Made by a program: the position numbers and the translations under genes. Shown one piece after another: positions 43,120-51,554 of a stretch of DNA of 64,000 bases. Within the stretch, counting starts at the first letter, position 1. Every line of letters begins with the position of its first letter. Source of the DNA: Amycolatopsis eburnea (lineage in GTDB: Bacteria; Actinomycetota; Actinomycetes; Mycobacteriales; Pseudonocardiaceae); assembly GCF_003937945.1 (NCBI RefSeq), contig NZ_RSEC01000060.1:186001-250000 (forward strand). The letters are read 5' to 3'. The notes under the pieces are model-generated. The model was not told the origin of the DNA, searched no databases, and was given only the letters and a program-made list of their open reading frames with translations.

Positions 43120-43929
43120 GTGCCCGAGGGTGACACCGTGTACCTCGTCGGGCAGCGCTTCGACCGGGCACTGGCCGGGAAGACGTTGCTGCGCGGGGAG
43201 TTCCGCGTGCCCCAGCTGGCCACTGTGGACCTCGCCGGGCGCGCGGTGCTCGGCGTCGGCACGGTCGGCAAGCACCTCTTCACGCGCTTCTCCGGCGACC
43301 TGACGCTCCACTCGCACCTGATGATGGACGGCATGTGGGACGTCTACCCGGCCGGCGCGAAGTGGCGGCGGCCCGGGCACCACGCCCGCGTGGTGCTCAC
43401 CGCGGCCGACGTCCAGGTGATCGGCTTCCGCGTGCACGACCTCAAACTCGTTGCCACGCCGAAGGAAGCCGACCTCGTCGCGCACCTCGGCCCGGACCTG
43501 CTCGATCCGCGGTGGTCGGAAGAGCACGCCGCGCGCGCGATCGCGAACCTGGCCGCCGACCCGGACCGCGAACTCGGGCTCGCGCTGCTCGACCAGCGCG
43601 TCATGGCCGGTGTAGGGAACCTCTACAAGTGCGAAATCGCCTTCCTGCTCGGGGTCACGCCGTGGGCCCCGGTGTCCGAAGTGGACGCCGCGACGACGGT
43701 CGCGTTGGCCCGCAAGCTGTTGCTGGCCAACGCCCGCTCCGGCCGCTTCGACCAGAGCACCACCGGCCACCTCGACCGCAACCGGAAGAACTGGGTCTAC
43801 GAGCGCACCCGCCAAGGCTGCTTCCGCTGCGGCGGGCGGCTCCTGGTCCGCACGCAGGGCCACGACGTCCAGCGGCGCCCGACGTGGTTCTGCCCGAAGG
43901 ACCAGGCCGGGCCGTACCCACCGCAGTAG
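43120..43929 (+). CDS. nei2: Endonuclease VIII-like DNA glycosylase (Nei2 type)
   Basis: A 269-residue Fpg/Nei-family base-excision glycosylase/AP lyase. The N terminus PEGDTVYLVG supplies the catalytic Pro and Glu. The helix-two-turn-helix with QRVMAGVGNLYKCEIAF is present. The C-terminal zinc-finger region has CFRCGG and then FCPKDQ, so only three of four cysteines are visible, and another residue would have to be the fourth ligand. Expected targets are oxidised pyrimidines. It starts 4 bases after the ParA-like stop. Confidence 0.88.
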   Translation: MPEGDTVYLVGQRFDRALAGKTLLRGEFRVPQLATVDLAGRAVLGVGTVGKHLFTRFSGDLTLHSHLMMDGMWDVYPAGAKWRRPGHHARVVLTAADVQVIGFRVHDLKLVATPKEADLVAHLGPDLLDPRWSEEHAARAIANLAADPDRELGLALLDQRVMAGVGNLYKCEIAFLLGVTPWAPVSEVDAATTVALARKLLLANARSGRFDQSTTGHLDRNRKNWVYERTRQGCFRCGGRLLVRTQGHDVQRRPTWFCPKDQAGPYPPQ

Positions 43930-43932
43930 ACT
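43927..43932 (+). promoter_or_regulatory. -10 box before a 20-codon leaderless ORF
   Basis: TAGACT lies seven bases before GTG 43940, the typical leaderless spacing here. It overlaps the nei2 stop codon. Confidence 0.5.
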
Positions 43933-43939
43933 CGGCCTC

Positions 43940-44002
43940 GTGACGACGTTCAAGCTCCCGCTCTACGGGACCGACACCGAACGCGGCGACCTCGCTCCCT
44001 GA
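43940..44002 (+). CDS. Putative 20-residue leader peptide before the deaminase gene
   Basis: The ORF encodes MTTFKLPLYGTDTERGDLAP from GTG 43940 to TGA 44002, ending 50 bases before the deaminase start. A consensus-like TAGACT sits at leaderless spacing. The peptide has no recognised family. It may be a regulatory upstream ORF or the remnant of a truncated gene. Coding is not proven. Confidence 0.4.
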   Translation: MTTFKLPLYGTDTERGDLAP

Positions 44003-44052
44003 GCCGCGCCCGGCACCCCGTCACCCGCAACCCCGAATCAGGGAGCTTCGTC

Positions 44053-45099
44053 ATGCCCGGAATCCTCACCGGGCAGGCCTTGCGCGCCTTCGCGCAGGCC
44101 CTGCCCAAGGTCGAACTGCACGTCCACCTGGTCGGCTCGGCGAGCCTGCCGACCGTCCTCGAACTGGCCCGGCGGCGCCCGGCCGCCGGCGTCCCCACCG
44201 ACGAGCGCGAGCTCGCGGAGTTCTTCACCTTCCGCGACTTCGCCCACTTCCTCACCGTCTACCTCGCGGTCACGTCGCTGGTGCGCGACCGCCACGACGT
44301 CGGCACGCTGGTGACCGGCCTGGCCGCCGACCTCGCCGCGCAGAACTGCCGCTACGCCGAAGTCACCGTTACCCCGTACAACCACCTGCTCGACGGAGTG
44401 CCCGGCGACGAACTCCTGTCCGGGTTGGAGGCCGGCCGGGCCCGCGCCGCCGAACTGGGCGTGGAACTGGCCTGGTGCTTCGACATCCCGGGCGAGAAGG
44501 GCGGCAAAGCCGGGCAGGAGACGCTCGTGTTCGCGCTGCGCGAACGCCCCGAGGGCCTGGTGTCGTTCGGGCTGGGCGGGCCCGAACTCGGGGTCGGCCG
44601 CGCGCGGTTCGAGCCGTTCTTCACGCGGGCGCGGGAAGCCGGGCTGCACAGCGTCCCGCACGCGGGCGAAACCACCGGCCCGGCCACGATCTGGTCCGCG
44701 CTGCACGACCTCGGCGCCGAGCGGATCGGCCACGGCACCAGCTGCGTCGGCGACCCCGCGTTGCTGGAACACCTTGCCGCGCACCGGATCCCGCTCGAGG
44801 TGTGCCCGACGTCGAACGTCCGGACCGGACAGGTCGGCAGCGTCGCCGCGCACCCGGTGCGGCGCATGCTCGACCACGGCGTCGTCGTCACGCTCAACAC
44901 CGACGACCCGCCGATGTTCGGCGCCACGCTGACCGGCGAGTACGTCGCCGTCGCCGAAGCCGTCGGGCTCACCGCGGCCGAGCTCGCGCGGCTCGCGGAG
45001 AACGCCGTGGACGCGTCCTTCCTCGACGAGCAGCGGAAAGCAGGTCTGCGGAGTGAGATCGCGAAAATGACATTGCCGGACCCCGGCGACTTCGCCTAG
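44053..45099 (+). CDS. Adenosine deaminase-family protein, possible aminofutalosine deaminase
   Basis: A 348-residue metal-dependent amidohydrolase of the ADA family. Metal ligands are in VELHVHLVGS (the usual ADA signature has DGA after HL), the catalytic H-A-G-E is in VPHAGETTGP, the next His in ERIGHGTS, and the last Asp pair in LNTDDPPMFG. The LHVHLVGS and EVCPTSN context resembles actinomycete proteins annotated adenosine deaminase, some of which are thought to be aminofutalosine deaminases of the futalosine menaquinone pathway. That assignment is inference; no other pathway gene lies in the window. CAGGGAG precedes ATG 44053. Confidence 0.85.
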   Translation: MPGILTGQALRAFAQALPKVELHVHLVGSASLPTVLELARRRPAAGVPTDERELAEFFTFRDFAHFLTVYLAVTSLVRDRHDVGTLVTGLAADLAAQNCRYAEVTVTPYNHLLDGVPGDELLSGLEAGRARAAELGVELAWCFDIPGEKGGKAGQETLVFALRERPEGLVSFGLGGPELGVGRARFEPFFTRAREAGLHSVPHAGETTGPATIWSALHDLGAERIGHGTSCVGDPALLEHLAAHRIPLEVCPTSNVRTGQVGSVAAHPVRRMLDHGVVVTLNTDDPPMFGATLTGEYVAVAEAVGLTAAELARLAENAVDASFLDEQRKAGLRSEIAKMTLPDPGDFA

Positions 45100-45102
45100 C
45101 GT
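45073..45102 (+). promoter_or_regulatory. Candidate promoter for the structured intergenic region
   Basis: TTGCCG (45073-45078) and TAGCGT (45097-45102) are separated by 18 bases. They lie at the very end of the deaminase gene and would start RNA near 45109, just before GAGAGAGGAGG. Confidence 0.4.
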
Positions 45103-45108
45103 GGCAGT

Positions 45109-45277
45109 ACACGAGAGAGGAGGTGGTCCAAAGTTGTATTCCAACAGGACTCGTGAGGTGGCTGTCCGCTAGCGGATGGCACGTGGAGGACTTTGAGCAG
45201 CGCTACAGCTGAGCCACCTTCTGGCTCATCGCCTGCTCCACGTGATGCCTGATAGCGAATACCAGGCAGTCACCGTG
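45109..45277 (+). ncRNA. Possible structured RNA or tiny-ORF transcript, no family recognised
   Basis: This stretch is visibly less GC-rich than its surroundings and has several clear hairpins: GTTG/CAAC around 45134-45146, TGAGCCA/TGGCTCA near 45211-45229, GGCACGTGGAG paired with CTCCACGTG, and GCCTG/CAGGC at 45247-45267. It follows a candidate promoter and precedes the strong three-way structure at 45278-45349. It is not tmRNA, RNase P or SRP RNA as far as can be judged. Confidence 0.4.
45134..45172 (+). CDS. Putative 12-residue ORF with a near-perfect ribosome site
   Basis: From TTG 45134 the frame reads MYSNRTREVAVR and stops at TAG 45170-45172. The sequence GAGAGGAGGTG, complementary to the 3' end of 16S rRNA, lies eight bases upstream, which is much better than for most genes here. 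A second frame from GTG 45124 (VVQSCIPTGLVRWLSASGWH and on to a stop near 45213) overlaps it. Neither was recognised with certainty. Confidence 0.4.
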   Translation: MYSNRTREVAVR

Positions 45278-45349
45278 CCCCCGGGGTTCCCGAGCACCAG
45301 TCCGGCTCGGGCTCGAACGTTTGACGGCGTTCGAGAGACACCCCGGGGG
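45278..45349 (+). terminator. Three-way-junction stem, strong terminator-like structure
   Basis: The outer stem CCCCCGGGGT (45278-45287) with ACCCCGGGGG (45340-45349) is perfect. Inside are hairpin CCCGAGC/GCTCGGG (45289-45311) and hairpin CTCGAACG/CGTTCGAG (45312-45335). TTCCTTATG follows. It likely ends the RNA starting near 45109. Confidence 0.7.
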
Positions 45350-45465
45350 TTCCTTATGTGCTCATCTGTGCAGGTCATGCCACCCGGCGTCGCAGGACGA
45401 CCGTCCGGCGATCAGCGTTTCGCCGTTCTGTCCCCCGGACGGCTGAAGGTCGCTAGCCTGGGAGC

Positions 45466-46038
45466 ATGCTCAGGCCCGACTACCCGATCACCACGGATCG
45501 GCTGCTCCTGCGCCCGTTCACGCCCGGCGACCTCGACGCGTTGAACTCCTTCCAGTCCCGCGCGGACGTCGCCCGTTACCTCTACTGGGGCCCCCGAAGC
45601 CGCGCCGAATCGGCCGCCGCGCTGGCGAAGCGCGTCCACAGCTCGACCCTCACCAAAGAAGGCCAGTTCCTCGCCGTGGCGGTCGAACTGGCCTCGACCG
45701 GGCAGCTGATCGGCGACCTGAACCTCGAGTGGCTCAGCAGCGAGCACCGCCAGGGCGAGATCGGGTTCGTCTTCCACCCGGACCACCACGGCAAGGGCCT
45801 GGCCGCGGAAGCCACCACCGAACTGCTCCGGCTGGGCTTCGAAGACCTGGGGCTGCACCGCGTCATCGGCCGGTGCGACGGCCGCAACACCGCGTCCGCC
45901 GCGCTGATGGAACGCCTCGGGATGCGCCGCGAAGCGCACCTGAAGGAGAACGAGATCGTCAAGGGCGAGTGGACCGACGAGCTGATCTACGCGATGCTCG
46001 AAGACGAGTGGAAGGACCTCCGGGCCTCCGGCGCGTAG
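45466..46038 (+). CDS. GNAT acetyltransferase (RimJ/RimL-like)
   Basis: A 190-residue N-acetyltransferase. TDRLLLRPFTPGDLDAL opens the RimJ/RimL-type fold, the acetyl-CoA loop is HPDHHGKGLAAEA, and GLHRVIGRCDGRNTASAALM with LGMRREAHL completes it. TAGCCT lies six bases before ATG 45466, so the message may be leaderless. The substrate (a ribosomal protein N terminus, amino acid or antibiotic) cannot be told from sequence. Confidence 0.85.
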   Translation: MLRPDYPITTDRLLLRPFTPGDLDALNSFQSRADVARYLYWGPRSRAESAAALAKRVHSSTLTKEGQFLAVAVELASTGQLIGDLNLEWLSSEHRQGEIGFVFHPDHHGKGLAAEATTELLRLGFEDLGLHRVIGRCDGRNTASAALMERLGMRREAHLKENEIVKGEWTDELIYAMLEDEWKDLRASGA

Positions 46039-46103
46039 TGGTCGCTTTCACGTGAAAGTGGCGCTCCGGTCGCGGGCCGCGGGCGGTTTGGCAGCATGGG
46101 GGC

Positions 46104-47141
46104 GTGTTCTTCGACAAGATCGTCCGCCCGGCGCTGTACCGGCTGTCCTACCACGACCCCGAGCTGGTGCACGAGCGCACGATCGGCGTCCTCGCGCGGC
46201 TCGGCAAGGCCGCGCCCGCGCTCGGCGGCGCCCTGCGCGTCGACGACCCGGTGACGGTGCTGGGCCTGCGCTTCCCCAACCGTGTCGGCCTGGCCGCCGG
46301 CATGGACAAGAACGGCCGCGCGCTGCCCGCGTGGGCCGCGCTGGGCTTCGGGTTCGTCGAAGTCGGCACGGTGACGCGGCTGGCGCAGCCGGGCAACCCG
46401 AAGCCGCGGCTGTTCAGCCTCCCCGCGAGCGACGCGGTGATCAACCGCATGGGCTTCAACAACGACGGCGCCGAAGCGCTCGCGGCCAAGCTGGCCCGCG
46501 ACGGCAAACCCGGCGTGCCGCTGGGGATCAGCATCGGCAAGTCGAAGGTCACGCCGCTCGAAGACGCCGTCGAGGACTACCGGTTCTCGCTGCGGGCGCT
46601 GTACCCGTACGCGGACTACTTCGCGATCAACGTCAGCTCCCCGAACACGCCGGGCCTGCGGCAGCTGCAGGACCGCGCCGCGCTGGCCGAGCTGCTCGGC
46701 GAGCTGCGGTCGACGTCCGCGGAGCTGGCCGGCGCGGGCACGCCGACGCCGTTGCTGGTGAAGGTCGCGCCCGACCTGACCGACGACGCGCTGGGCGAGC
46801 TCCTGGGAGTCGCCGTCGAGCACGGCGTCGCCGGGATCATCGCGACGAACACGACGCTGTCCCGCGACGGCATCGCGGCCGCGGAAAGCAGCCTGGCCGG
46901 ACAGGCGGGAGGACTGTCCGGCCGGCCGCTGACCACCCGCGCGGCGGAGGTCGTGCGGTTCGTGCACGACCACACCGGCGGGAACCTGCCGATCATCGGC
47001 GTCGGCGGCATCCTGGGCCCCGACGACGCGCTCCGGCTCGTGGACGCCGGCGCGTCGCTCGTGCAGCTCTACACGGGTTTCGCGCTGCACGGCCCGGGCC
47101 TGGTGCGCCGCGTCAGCCGGGGTCTCGCGGGCCGGCGGTAG
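46104..47141 (+). CDS. pyrD: Dihydroorotate dehydrogenase, quinone type
   Basis: A 345-residue class 2 PyrD that oxidises dihydroorotate to orotate with transfer to quinone at the membrane. Signatures are the N-terminal helical region before the barrel ([19 protein letters not shown]), [11 protein letters not shown], the FMN site [14 protein letters not shown] with the catalytic Ser, and [13 protein letters not shown] 46104 is the start. The last 29 bases overlap the oppositely transcribed next gene. Confidence 0.95.
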   Translation: MFFDKIVRPALYRLSYHDPELVHERTIGVLARLGKAAPALGGALRVDDPVTVLGLRFPNRVGLAAGMDKNGRALPAWAALGFGFVEVGTVTRLAQPGNPKPRLFSLPASDAVINRMGFNNDGAEALAAKLARDGKPGVPLGISIGKSKVTPLEDAVEDYRFSLRALYPYADYFAINVSSPNTPGLRQLQDRAALAELLGELRSTSAELAGAGTPTPLLVKVAPDLTDDALGELLGVAVEHGVAGIIATNTTLSRDGIAAAESSLAGQAGGLSGRPLTTRAAEVVRFVHDHTGGNLPIIGVGGILGPDDALRLVDAGASLVQLYTGFALHGPGLVRRVSRGLAGRR

Positions 47142-48519
47142 AGGCGAACCGGACGTACCCGCGCCAGGACTCGTAGCGGTCCAGACCAGGCCCGTCCGCG
47201 GCCAGGCAGCGGACGGCGAGCGGGGCGGTGCCGTCGTCCAGCTCGACGCGGTCGAGCACGAAGGGTTCCTTGAGCGTCGCGGCGAACCGTTCGAAGGCGG
47301 CCGGGGACAGCCGCCAGCGTTCGCCGTCGAGCGCGGCGCCGCCCGGGAGCACGCCGGGCTGCGGCGGCTCGGTGGGCAGGAGCACCATCCGGTAGCCCTC
47401 GATGGTCCGGACCGGTCCGCCGAACCGGGCGCCCAGCCCGGTGAGCTCCGCGTTGAGCGGCTGGCCGCGCAGGTGCGCGCCGAACACGACGACGTCCTCG
47501 CCCGGCTCGGGGTAGGGCGTCATCGGCTCGTCCGTGCAGACGGTCGCGAGGTCGAGGGCGATCTGGTCCTCGAACGCCCGCGTCAGGAAGGTGACGCCGA
47601 ACGGGCGGCGGTCACCCGGCAGCACCGGGACGGACACCGCGGCCACGTCGAGGAGGTTCGCGAACGCCGTGCAGGCGGCCAGGCGGTGGCCCACCCCGGC
47701 CGGGTCGGCCAGCGCTTCGGCGATCCCGGGCTGCTCCGGCACGGTGGGCACGACGAGGGCGTCGAACCCGTCGAACCCGGGCTCCCGCACGGAAACCGGG
47801 GTGAGCACGGCTCCCGCCGCCGTCAGCCGCGCGACGGCGGTCTTCAGCGCGAGGCTCGCCGCCTCGCCGAGGGGCAGGTCGGTGGGGTAGGCGAGCCGCG
47901 GGTGCTCGCCGGCCCCGAGGCGGACGTCGGCGGGCCAGGTCCGCTCGCCCCCGGTCGCCGCGGTGAGGGCGCGGTGGGCGGCGGTCAGGCCGTTCGAGTA
48001 CACGGAAACGCCGTCGGCGGCGGGCAGCAGACCGCGCGTCGGCTTCACGGCGGTGACGGCGTTCAGCGCCGCGGGGACGGCTCCCCCGGTGCTCAGCGCC
48101 AGGTCGACGATGCCGAGGGCGACCGCGACCGCCGCGCCGTTCCCGCCGGCCTTGGTGCGGTCCCACGCGCCGGAAACCATGGCGGCTCCGGTCTTCCCGA
48201 GCACGATGGCGCCCGCGGCGGTGAGCCGCGCGACGACCGGCGCACTGGTTTCCGGGACGGCCCGCCCGGACGGCTGCCCGGCGACGTCGATCAGGTCCTG
48301 CACGGCGAGGACGGTGCCGGCCAGCGGCAGGGCTTCCCCGGCCTTGACGCGCTCGTCGACGGCCTTGGCGTCGACGAGGACGTCCTCGACGGCCCGGAGG
48401 GAGGTCCAGATTTCGGGGCGGCCGGCTTCGGTGATGCGCTCGAAGGCGGCGATGACGCGGTGCGAGGCGGTGGGCGGGGTGACCGGGACGGGATCCGGGT
48501 CCGGCGGGAGCGTGTTCAC
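47113..48519 (-). CDS. Allophanate hydrolase-like protein with a degenerate amidase domain
   Basis: A 468-residue protein. The first 330 residues follow the amidase-signature fold, but the catalytic triad is missing: Lys of the usual VKD motif is Gln in [15 protein letters not shown], the GGSSSGS region reads [10 protein letters not shown], and the nucleophile Ser region reads [10 protein letters not shown]. Residues 345-468 resemble the allophanate hydrolase C-terminal domain ([17 protein letters not shown]). It is probably a non-hydrolysing protein or works through the C-terminal domain only. GTG 48519 has GAAAGGA upstream; the frame extends to 48621 without support. Confidence 0.8.
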   Translation of the reverse strand: MNTLPPDPDPVPVTPPTASHRVIAAFERITEAGRPEIWTSLRAVEDVLVDAKAVDERVKAGEALPLAGTVLAVQDLIDVAGQPSGRAVPETSAPVVARLTAAGAIVLGKTGAAMVSGAWDRTKAGGNGAAVAVALGIVDLALSTGGAVPAALNAVTAVKPTRGLLPAADGVSVYSNGLTAAHRALTAATGGERTWPADVRLGAGEHPRLAYPTDLPLGEAASLALKTAVARLTAAGAVLTPVSVREPGFDGFDALVVPTVPEQPGIAEALADPAGVGHRLAACTAFANLLDVAAVSVPVLPGDRRPFGVTFLTRAFEDQIALDLATVCTDEPMTPYPEPGEDVVVFGAHLRGQPLNAELTGLGARFGGPVRTIEGYRMVLLPTEPPQPGVLPGGAALDGERWRLSPAAFERFAATLKEPFVLDRVELDDGTAPLAVRCLAADGPGLDRYESWRGYVRFASTAGPRDPG

Positions 48520-48914
48520 GGGGCGTCCTTTCCTCGGCGGGTCGAGAAAGTCCACTGTGTACGGTCGGCGCCGGCGAACCTCAGTGCACGGCGGGCCTCC
48601 CGGCGAGTGACACCTCTGCATGCATGACAGAAACGTTAGTTCGCGGACGTTTCCGTCGCGATCAGCTTCCGATTACGGGCGTGTTTCGGCACCGGGAGGT
48701 GAACAGGGCGCGACGCCGGGGTGAAACGCACGATCACGCACGCCGGGTGACGAAGGGGCGAAGCGGCCGTGTGTTCGCCCTCGAACGGCGGAGCGGGGCA
48801 CCCGGATGGCGCAGTGCGGCCGGATTCGCGTGACCGGCGGGGAAATCGTGGGATCCGCGCCGGATCAGGCGGATTTCGCGTCGGCGAGCGGCGTCGCCGG
48901 ACGGAATCGGGCGG
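48520..48914. other. 395-base gap, no gene recognised
   Basis: The gap between the divergent promoter side of the amidase-like gene and the end of pspM has no convincing coding frame. A 210-base plus-strand frame from 48624 has poor composition. GAAACG and CGTTTC (48630-48635 and 48648-48653) form an inverted pair 12 bases apart that could be a regulator site. Confidence 0.5.
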
Positions 48915-49895
48915 TCAGGACAGCTCGCGCAGGGCCATCGCCAGCCCGGCCAGGCGGTCCGTCGCGTCGGTGAGGGCCTGCTTCGACGTCACCAGGCCGT
49001 CGCTGGAGGCGGCGACCGTGTGGCCCGCCGCGGCGACCAGGCCGCGGTAGCCCTCGAGGCCGTCGTCGAGCTGTTCGCGGAGCTTGCCGACCGCGGCGTC
49101 CAGCGCGGCCTTCTCGCGCGCCGGCGCGGAGTCGCGGCCGCGCTCGATCGCCTGGATGCGGGCCGCCAGGCCGCGCAGCGCCGCGGCCGCTTCGCCCGCC
49201 GTCTGCCGGGCGTCCTCGACGGACACCTCGGGCACGGGAGCCGTGCCCACCGAAGACGGCACGGAAAGCTGGCGCAGCAGCTCGCCCAGCGACGCCTCGC
49301 ACTCGGCGAGCCGTTCCATGGGTTCACGAGCCGCCGACCGGGCGGGTGGCAGCGGCGGCGGTCCGGCCGGCGCCGCCGGGATCGGGGTGCGCTTGAGGTC
49401 GCGCAGCTTGAGACCGGACCGGACGCTGAACGTGCCGAAGATGACGGCACCCGCGAACGCCGTGATCGCCTGCGGCATCATCGCGGCGCCGGCCGGGCTG
49501 AGCCAGCCCACCGCGGCGGCCACCGTCACGACCGCGCACAGGATCGTCAGGATGATCCACAGCGTCAGCGCCTTCGACGTCCGGCGCTTGCGGCGTTCGA
49601 GCTTCGCGGCCGGGTGGTTCCAGCGGTCCCACTTGGCCCTGGCCTCGGCGAACGCCGGGACCTGGTTGGCCATCGACGACAGCGAAGCCGTCATGTCCGG
49701 CCGCCGCACGGGCGGCCGTTGCAGCGGGTTGGGGCGGGCGGGCTTCCCGCCGGCCTGGTCGGCCGGCGGGAAGTACCGCTGCACCTTCTGGAGCTTTTCC
49801 TGGGCGCGCACGGCGTAGTCGGGCAGCTTCTCGATGTGCTTCTCCAGCTTGGCGCTCAGTTCGCCGAAGTCACGTCGCTTGCCCTGCTGCCCCAT
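48915..49895 (-). CDS. pspM: PspM-like phage-shock membrane protein
   Basis: A 326-residue protein with a hydrophilic N terminus, two adjacent membrane helices (about 114-136 and 143-165), and a C-terminal region of about 110 residues that is likely coiled coil (CEASLGELLRQLSV, GLAARIQAIERGRD). Position directly after pspA, behind clgR, matches the actinobacterial clgR-pspA-pspM locus. PspM helps hold PspA at a stressed membrane. The name rests on synteny and topology. Confidence 0.75.
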   Translation of the reverse strand: MGQQGKRRDFGELSAKLEKHIEKLPDYAVRAQEKLQKVQRYFPPADQAGGKPARPNPLQRPPVRRPDMTASLSSMANQVPAFAEARAKWDRWNHPAAKLERRKRRTSKALTLWIILTILCAVVTVAAAVGWLSPAGAAMMPQAITAFAGAVIFGTFSVRSGLKLRDLKRTPIPAAPAGPPPLPPARSAAREPMERLAECEASLGELLRQLSVPSSVGTAPVPEVSVEDARQTAGEAAAALRGLAARIQAIERGRDSAPAREKAALDAAVGKLREQLDDGLEGYRGLVAAAGHTVAASSDGLVTSKQALTDATDRLAGLAMALRELS

Positions 49896-49923
49896 GCTCG
49901 CCCCCTCGCCTCGGTCGCCCGCG

Positions 49924-50766
49924 TCAGGCCGGGTTCTTGCCCTGCTCGGCCTGGACGCGCGCCTGGATCTCGCGCTGGATGTCGGCCGAGCTGCTCGCCG
50001 GCTTCTGGGCCGCCGCGCCGCCGTCGGTCACCTGCGCGACCGACTCGCCGCGCATCGACGACCGGATCTGCTCGAGCCGCGAGTGGCCGGCCAGCTGCGT
50101 CGTGGAGGCCTGGACCTCCATCATGCGCCCCTGGACCGAGTTCTGGGCGAGCTCCGCCTGACCCAGCGCCGTGGTGTAGCGCTTCTCGATCTTGTCGCGG
50201 ACCTCTTCCAGCGACGGCGTGTTGCCCGGCGCGGCCAGCTGGCTCATCTGGTTCAGCGAAGCGGAGACCTGCTCCTGCATCTTCGCCTGCTCCAGCTGCG
50301 AGAGCAGCTTGGTGCGCTCGGCCAGCTTCTGCTGCAGCATCTGCGAGTTGCGCTCCACGGCCTGCTTGGCCTGGGCCGCCGCCTGCAGCGACTGGTCGTG
50401 CAGCGTCTTCAGGTCCTCGATGTTCTGCTCGGCCGTGACGAGCTGCGTCGCGAAGCTCTCCGCGGCGTTCTCGAACTCGGTCGCCTTCTGCTCGTCACCC
50501 TTGGCGCGGGCTTCGTCCGCGAGGACGAGCGCCTGCCGGGTGGACGCCTGCAGCTTTTCGACGTCGCCGAGCTGCCGGTTGAGCTTCATCTCCAGCTGCC
50601 GCTGGTTGCCGATCACGGAGGCGGCCTGCTGCGTCAGCGCCTGGTGGTTGCGCTGCGCCTCCTCGATGGCCTGCTGGATCTGTACCTTCGGGTCGGCGTG
50701 CTCGTCGATCTTCGACGAGAACGCCGCCATCATGTACTTCCAGAACTTCACGAACGGGTTGGCCAT
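49924..50766 (-). CDS. pspA: PspA/IM30-family membrane stress protein
   Basis: A 280-residue PspA homologue: [16 protein letters not shown] forms the amphipathic N-terminal helix, followed by long helices [20 protein letters not shown] and [20 protein letters not shown] typical of ESCRT-III-like hairpins. It supports envelope integrity. GGAGGAG precedes ATG 50766. It is 28 bases before pspM and separated from clgR by the terminator at 50948-50978, so clgR and pspA are probably separate units. Confidence 0.93.
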   Translation of the reverse strand: MANPFVKFWKYMMAAFSSKIDEHADPKVQIQQAIEEAQRNHQALTQQAASVIGNQRQLEMKLNRQLGDVEKLQASTRQALVLADEARAKGDEQKATEFENAAESFATQLVTAEQNIEDLKTLHDQSLQAAAQAKQAVERNSQMLQQKLAERTKLLSQLEQAKMQEQVSASLNQMSQLAAPGNTPSLEEVRDKIEKRYTTALGQAELAQNSVQGRMMEVQASTTQLAGHSRLEQIRSSMRGESVAQVTDGGAAAQKPASSSADIQREIQARVQAEQGKNPA

Positions 50767-50865
50767 CTCCTCCGCCTGCCTTCTTGCGTCCCACGGGCCT
50801 TGAGTACTCGGGGTGGGGCGTCGCTCCCCTGCTTCTGCAACGCACCGACCCCGGCGTTGGGTTCC

Positions 50866-50893
50866 ATCGTGTCAGGTCGGCCACGTCCGTTCC
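50866..50893 (-). promoter_or_regulatory. Possible ECF-type promoter of pspA
   Basis: On the minus strand GGAAC (50889-50893) and CGAT (50866-50869) are 19 bases apart, similar to stress ECF sigma promoters (GGAAC-N16-19-CGTT). A TCAGGG/CCCTGA palindrome lies upstream at 50911-50926. In Mycobacterium this locus is under SigE and ClgR. Confidence 0.35.
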
Positions 50894-50947
50894 AGGCGAC
50901 CCGGCGGAATTCAGGGATCGCCCTGATCACCCCGAGTAGGCAACGCG

Positions 50948-50978
50948 AACGGCCCCGGGCGGGTTGCCCGGGGCCGTT
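50948..50978. terminator. Terminator after clgR
   Basis: A perfect 13-bp stem AACGGCCCCGGGC with its complement around GGGTT lies 18 bases after the clgR stop on the minus strand. Confidence 0.75.
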
Positions 50979-50996
50979 GTCGTGTCCGACCTGTGA

Positions 50997-51455
50997 TCAA
51001 GCTGCGATCGTCGAGGCCAGCTTGGGCTGGCCGATCGTCGTCCGCAATGTCGTGTTCATCCTCGGTGCCGGGGAAACCCGCAGGTCGGCGAGGTCGTTCC
51101 CGATCAGCTCCGACATCAGGCGACCGCCTTCGATGCCGGCCGCCGAGGCCTCGGCACCCCGCTTTTCCCGGGGCGCGCCTTCCACGATCCGCTCGTCGAC
51201 CGGTGCGACCTCGACGGTGTCGAGGGCCGAAACGTCCGCCGCCACGTTGTGCAGCAGTTCGCCGAGCGGAAGGTCCAGGGCCTGGCAGATGGACGCGAGC
51301 AGCTCGCTCGACGCCTCCTTCTGACCCCGTTCCACCTCCGAGAGGTAGCCGAGGCTGACCCTGGCGGCGCGGGAGATGTCGCGCAGCGTTCGACGCTGGT
51401 TGGTGCGGGCATGACGGAGCCGATCACCGATCGCCTCACGCAACAGCACGGTCAT
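50997..51455 (-). CDS. clgR: ClgR-type Xre transcriptional regulator
   Basis: A 152-residue protein with an N-terminal Xre helix-turn-helix (residues about 8-65: [41 protein letters not shown]) and the [17 protein letters not shown] end. ClgR controls clp protease genes and the psp response in actinobacteria. ATG 51455 has GGGAGG at good spacing. A likely autoregulatory box lies at 51531-51547. It sits between cinA and pspA as in mycobacteria. Confidence 0.93.
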   Translation of the reverse strand: MTVLLREAIGDRLRHARTNQRRTLRDISRAARVSLGYLSEVERGQKEASSELLASICQALDLPLGELLHNVAADVSALDTVEVAPVDERIVEGAPREKRGAEASAAGIEGGRLMSELIGNDLADLRVSPAPRMNTTLRTTIGQPKLASTIAA

Positions 51456-51530
51456 CACGCGCCTCCCTTCCGAACAAGTACCCCCTACGTTACCCAGAGC
51501 GGTGCCCTGGGCGCAGGAGTTGGTGAGCCC

Positions 51531-51547
51531 GTACGCCAAGGGCGAAC
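51531..51547. promoter_or_regulatory. ClgR box upstream of clgR
   Basis: GTACGC-CAAGG-GCGAAC matches a remembered ClgR consensus GTTCGC-N5-GCGAAC at 11 of 12 arm positions. It lies 76-92 bases before the clgR start. Confidence 0.6.
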
Positions 51548-51554
51548 GCCCGAT

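Noticed and set aside
45278-45349. A tRNA or tRNA-like gene
   Set aside because: The three-stem shape lacks an anticodon arm, a T-loop consensus and CCA, and the outer stem is ten GC-rich pairs. A terminator is the simpler reading.
48624-48833. Plus-strand 69-codon ORF beginning MTETLVRGRF
   Set aside because: It has no ribosome site, very Arg-rich composition and no family match.
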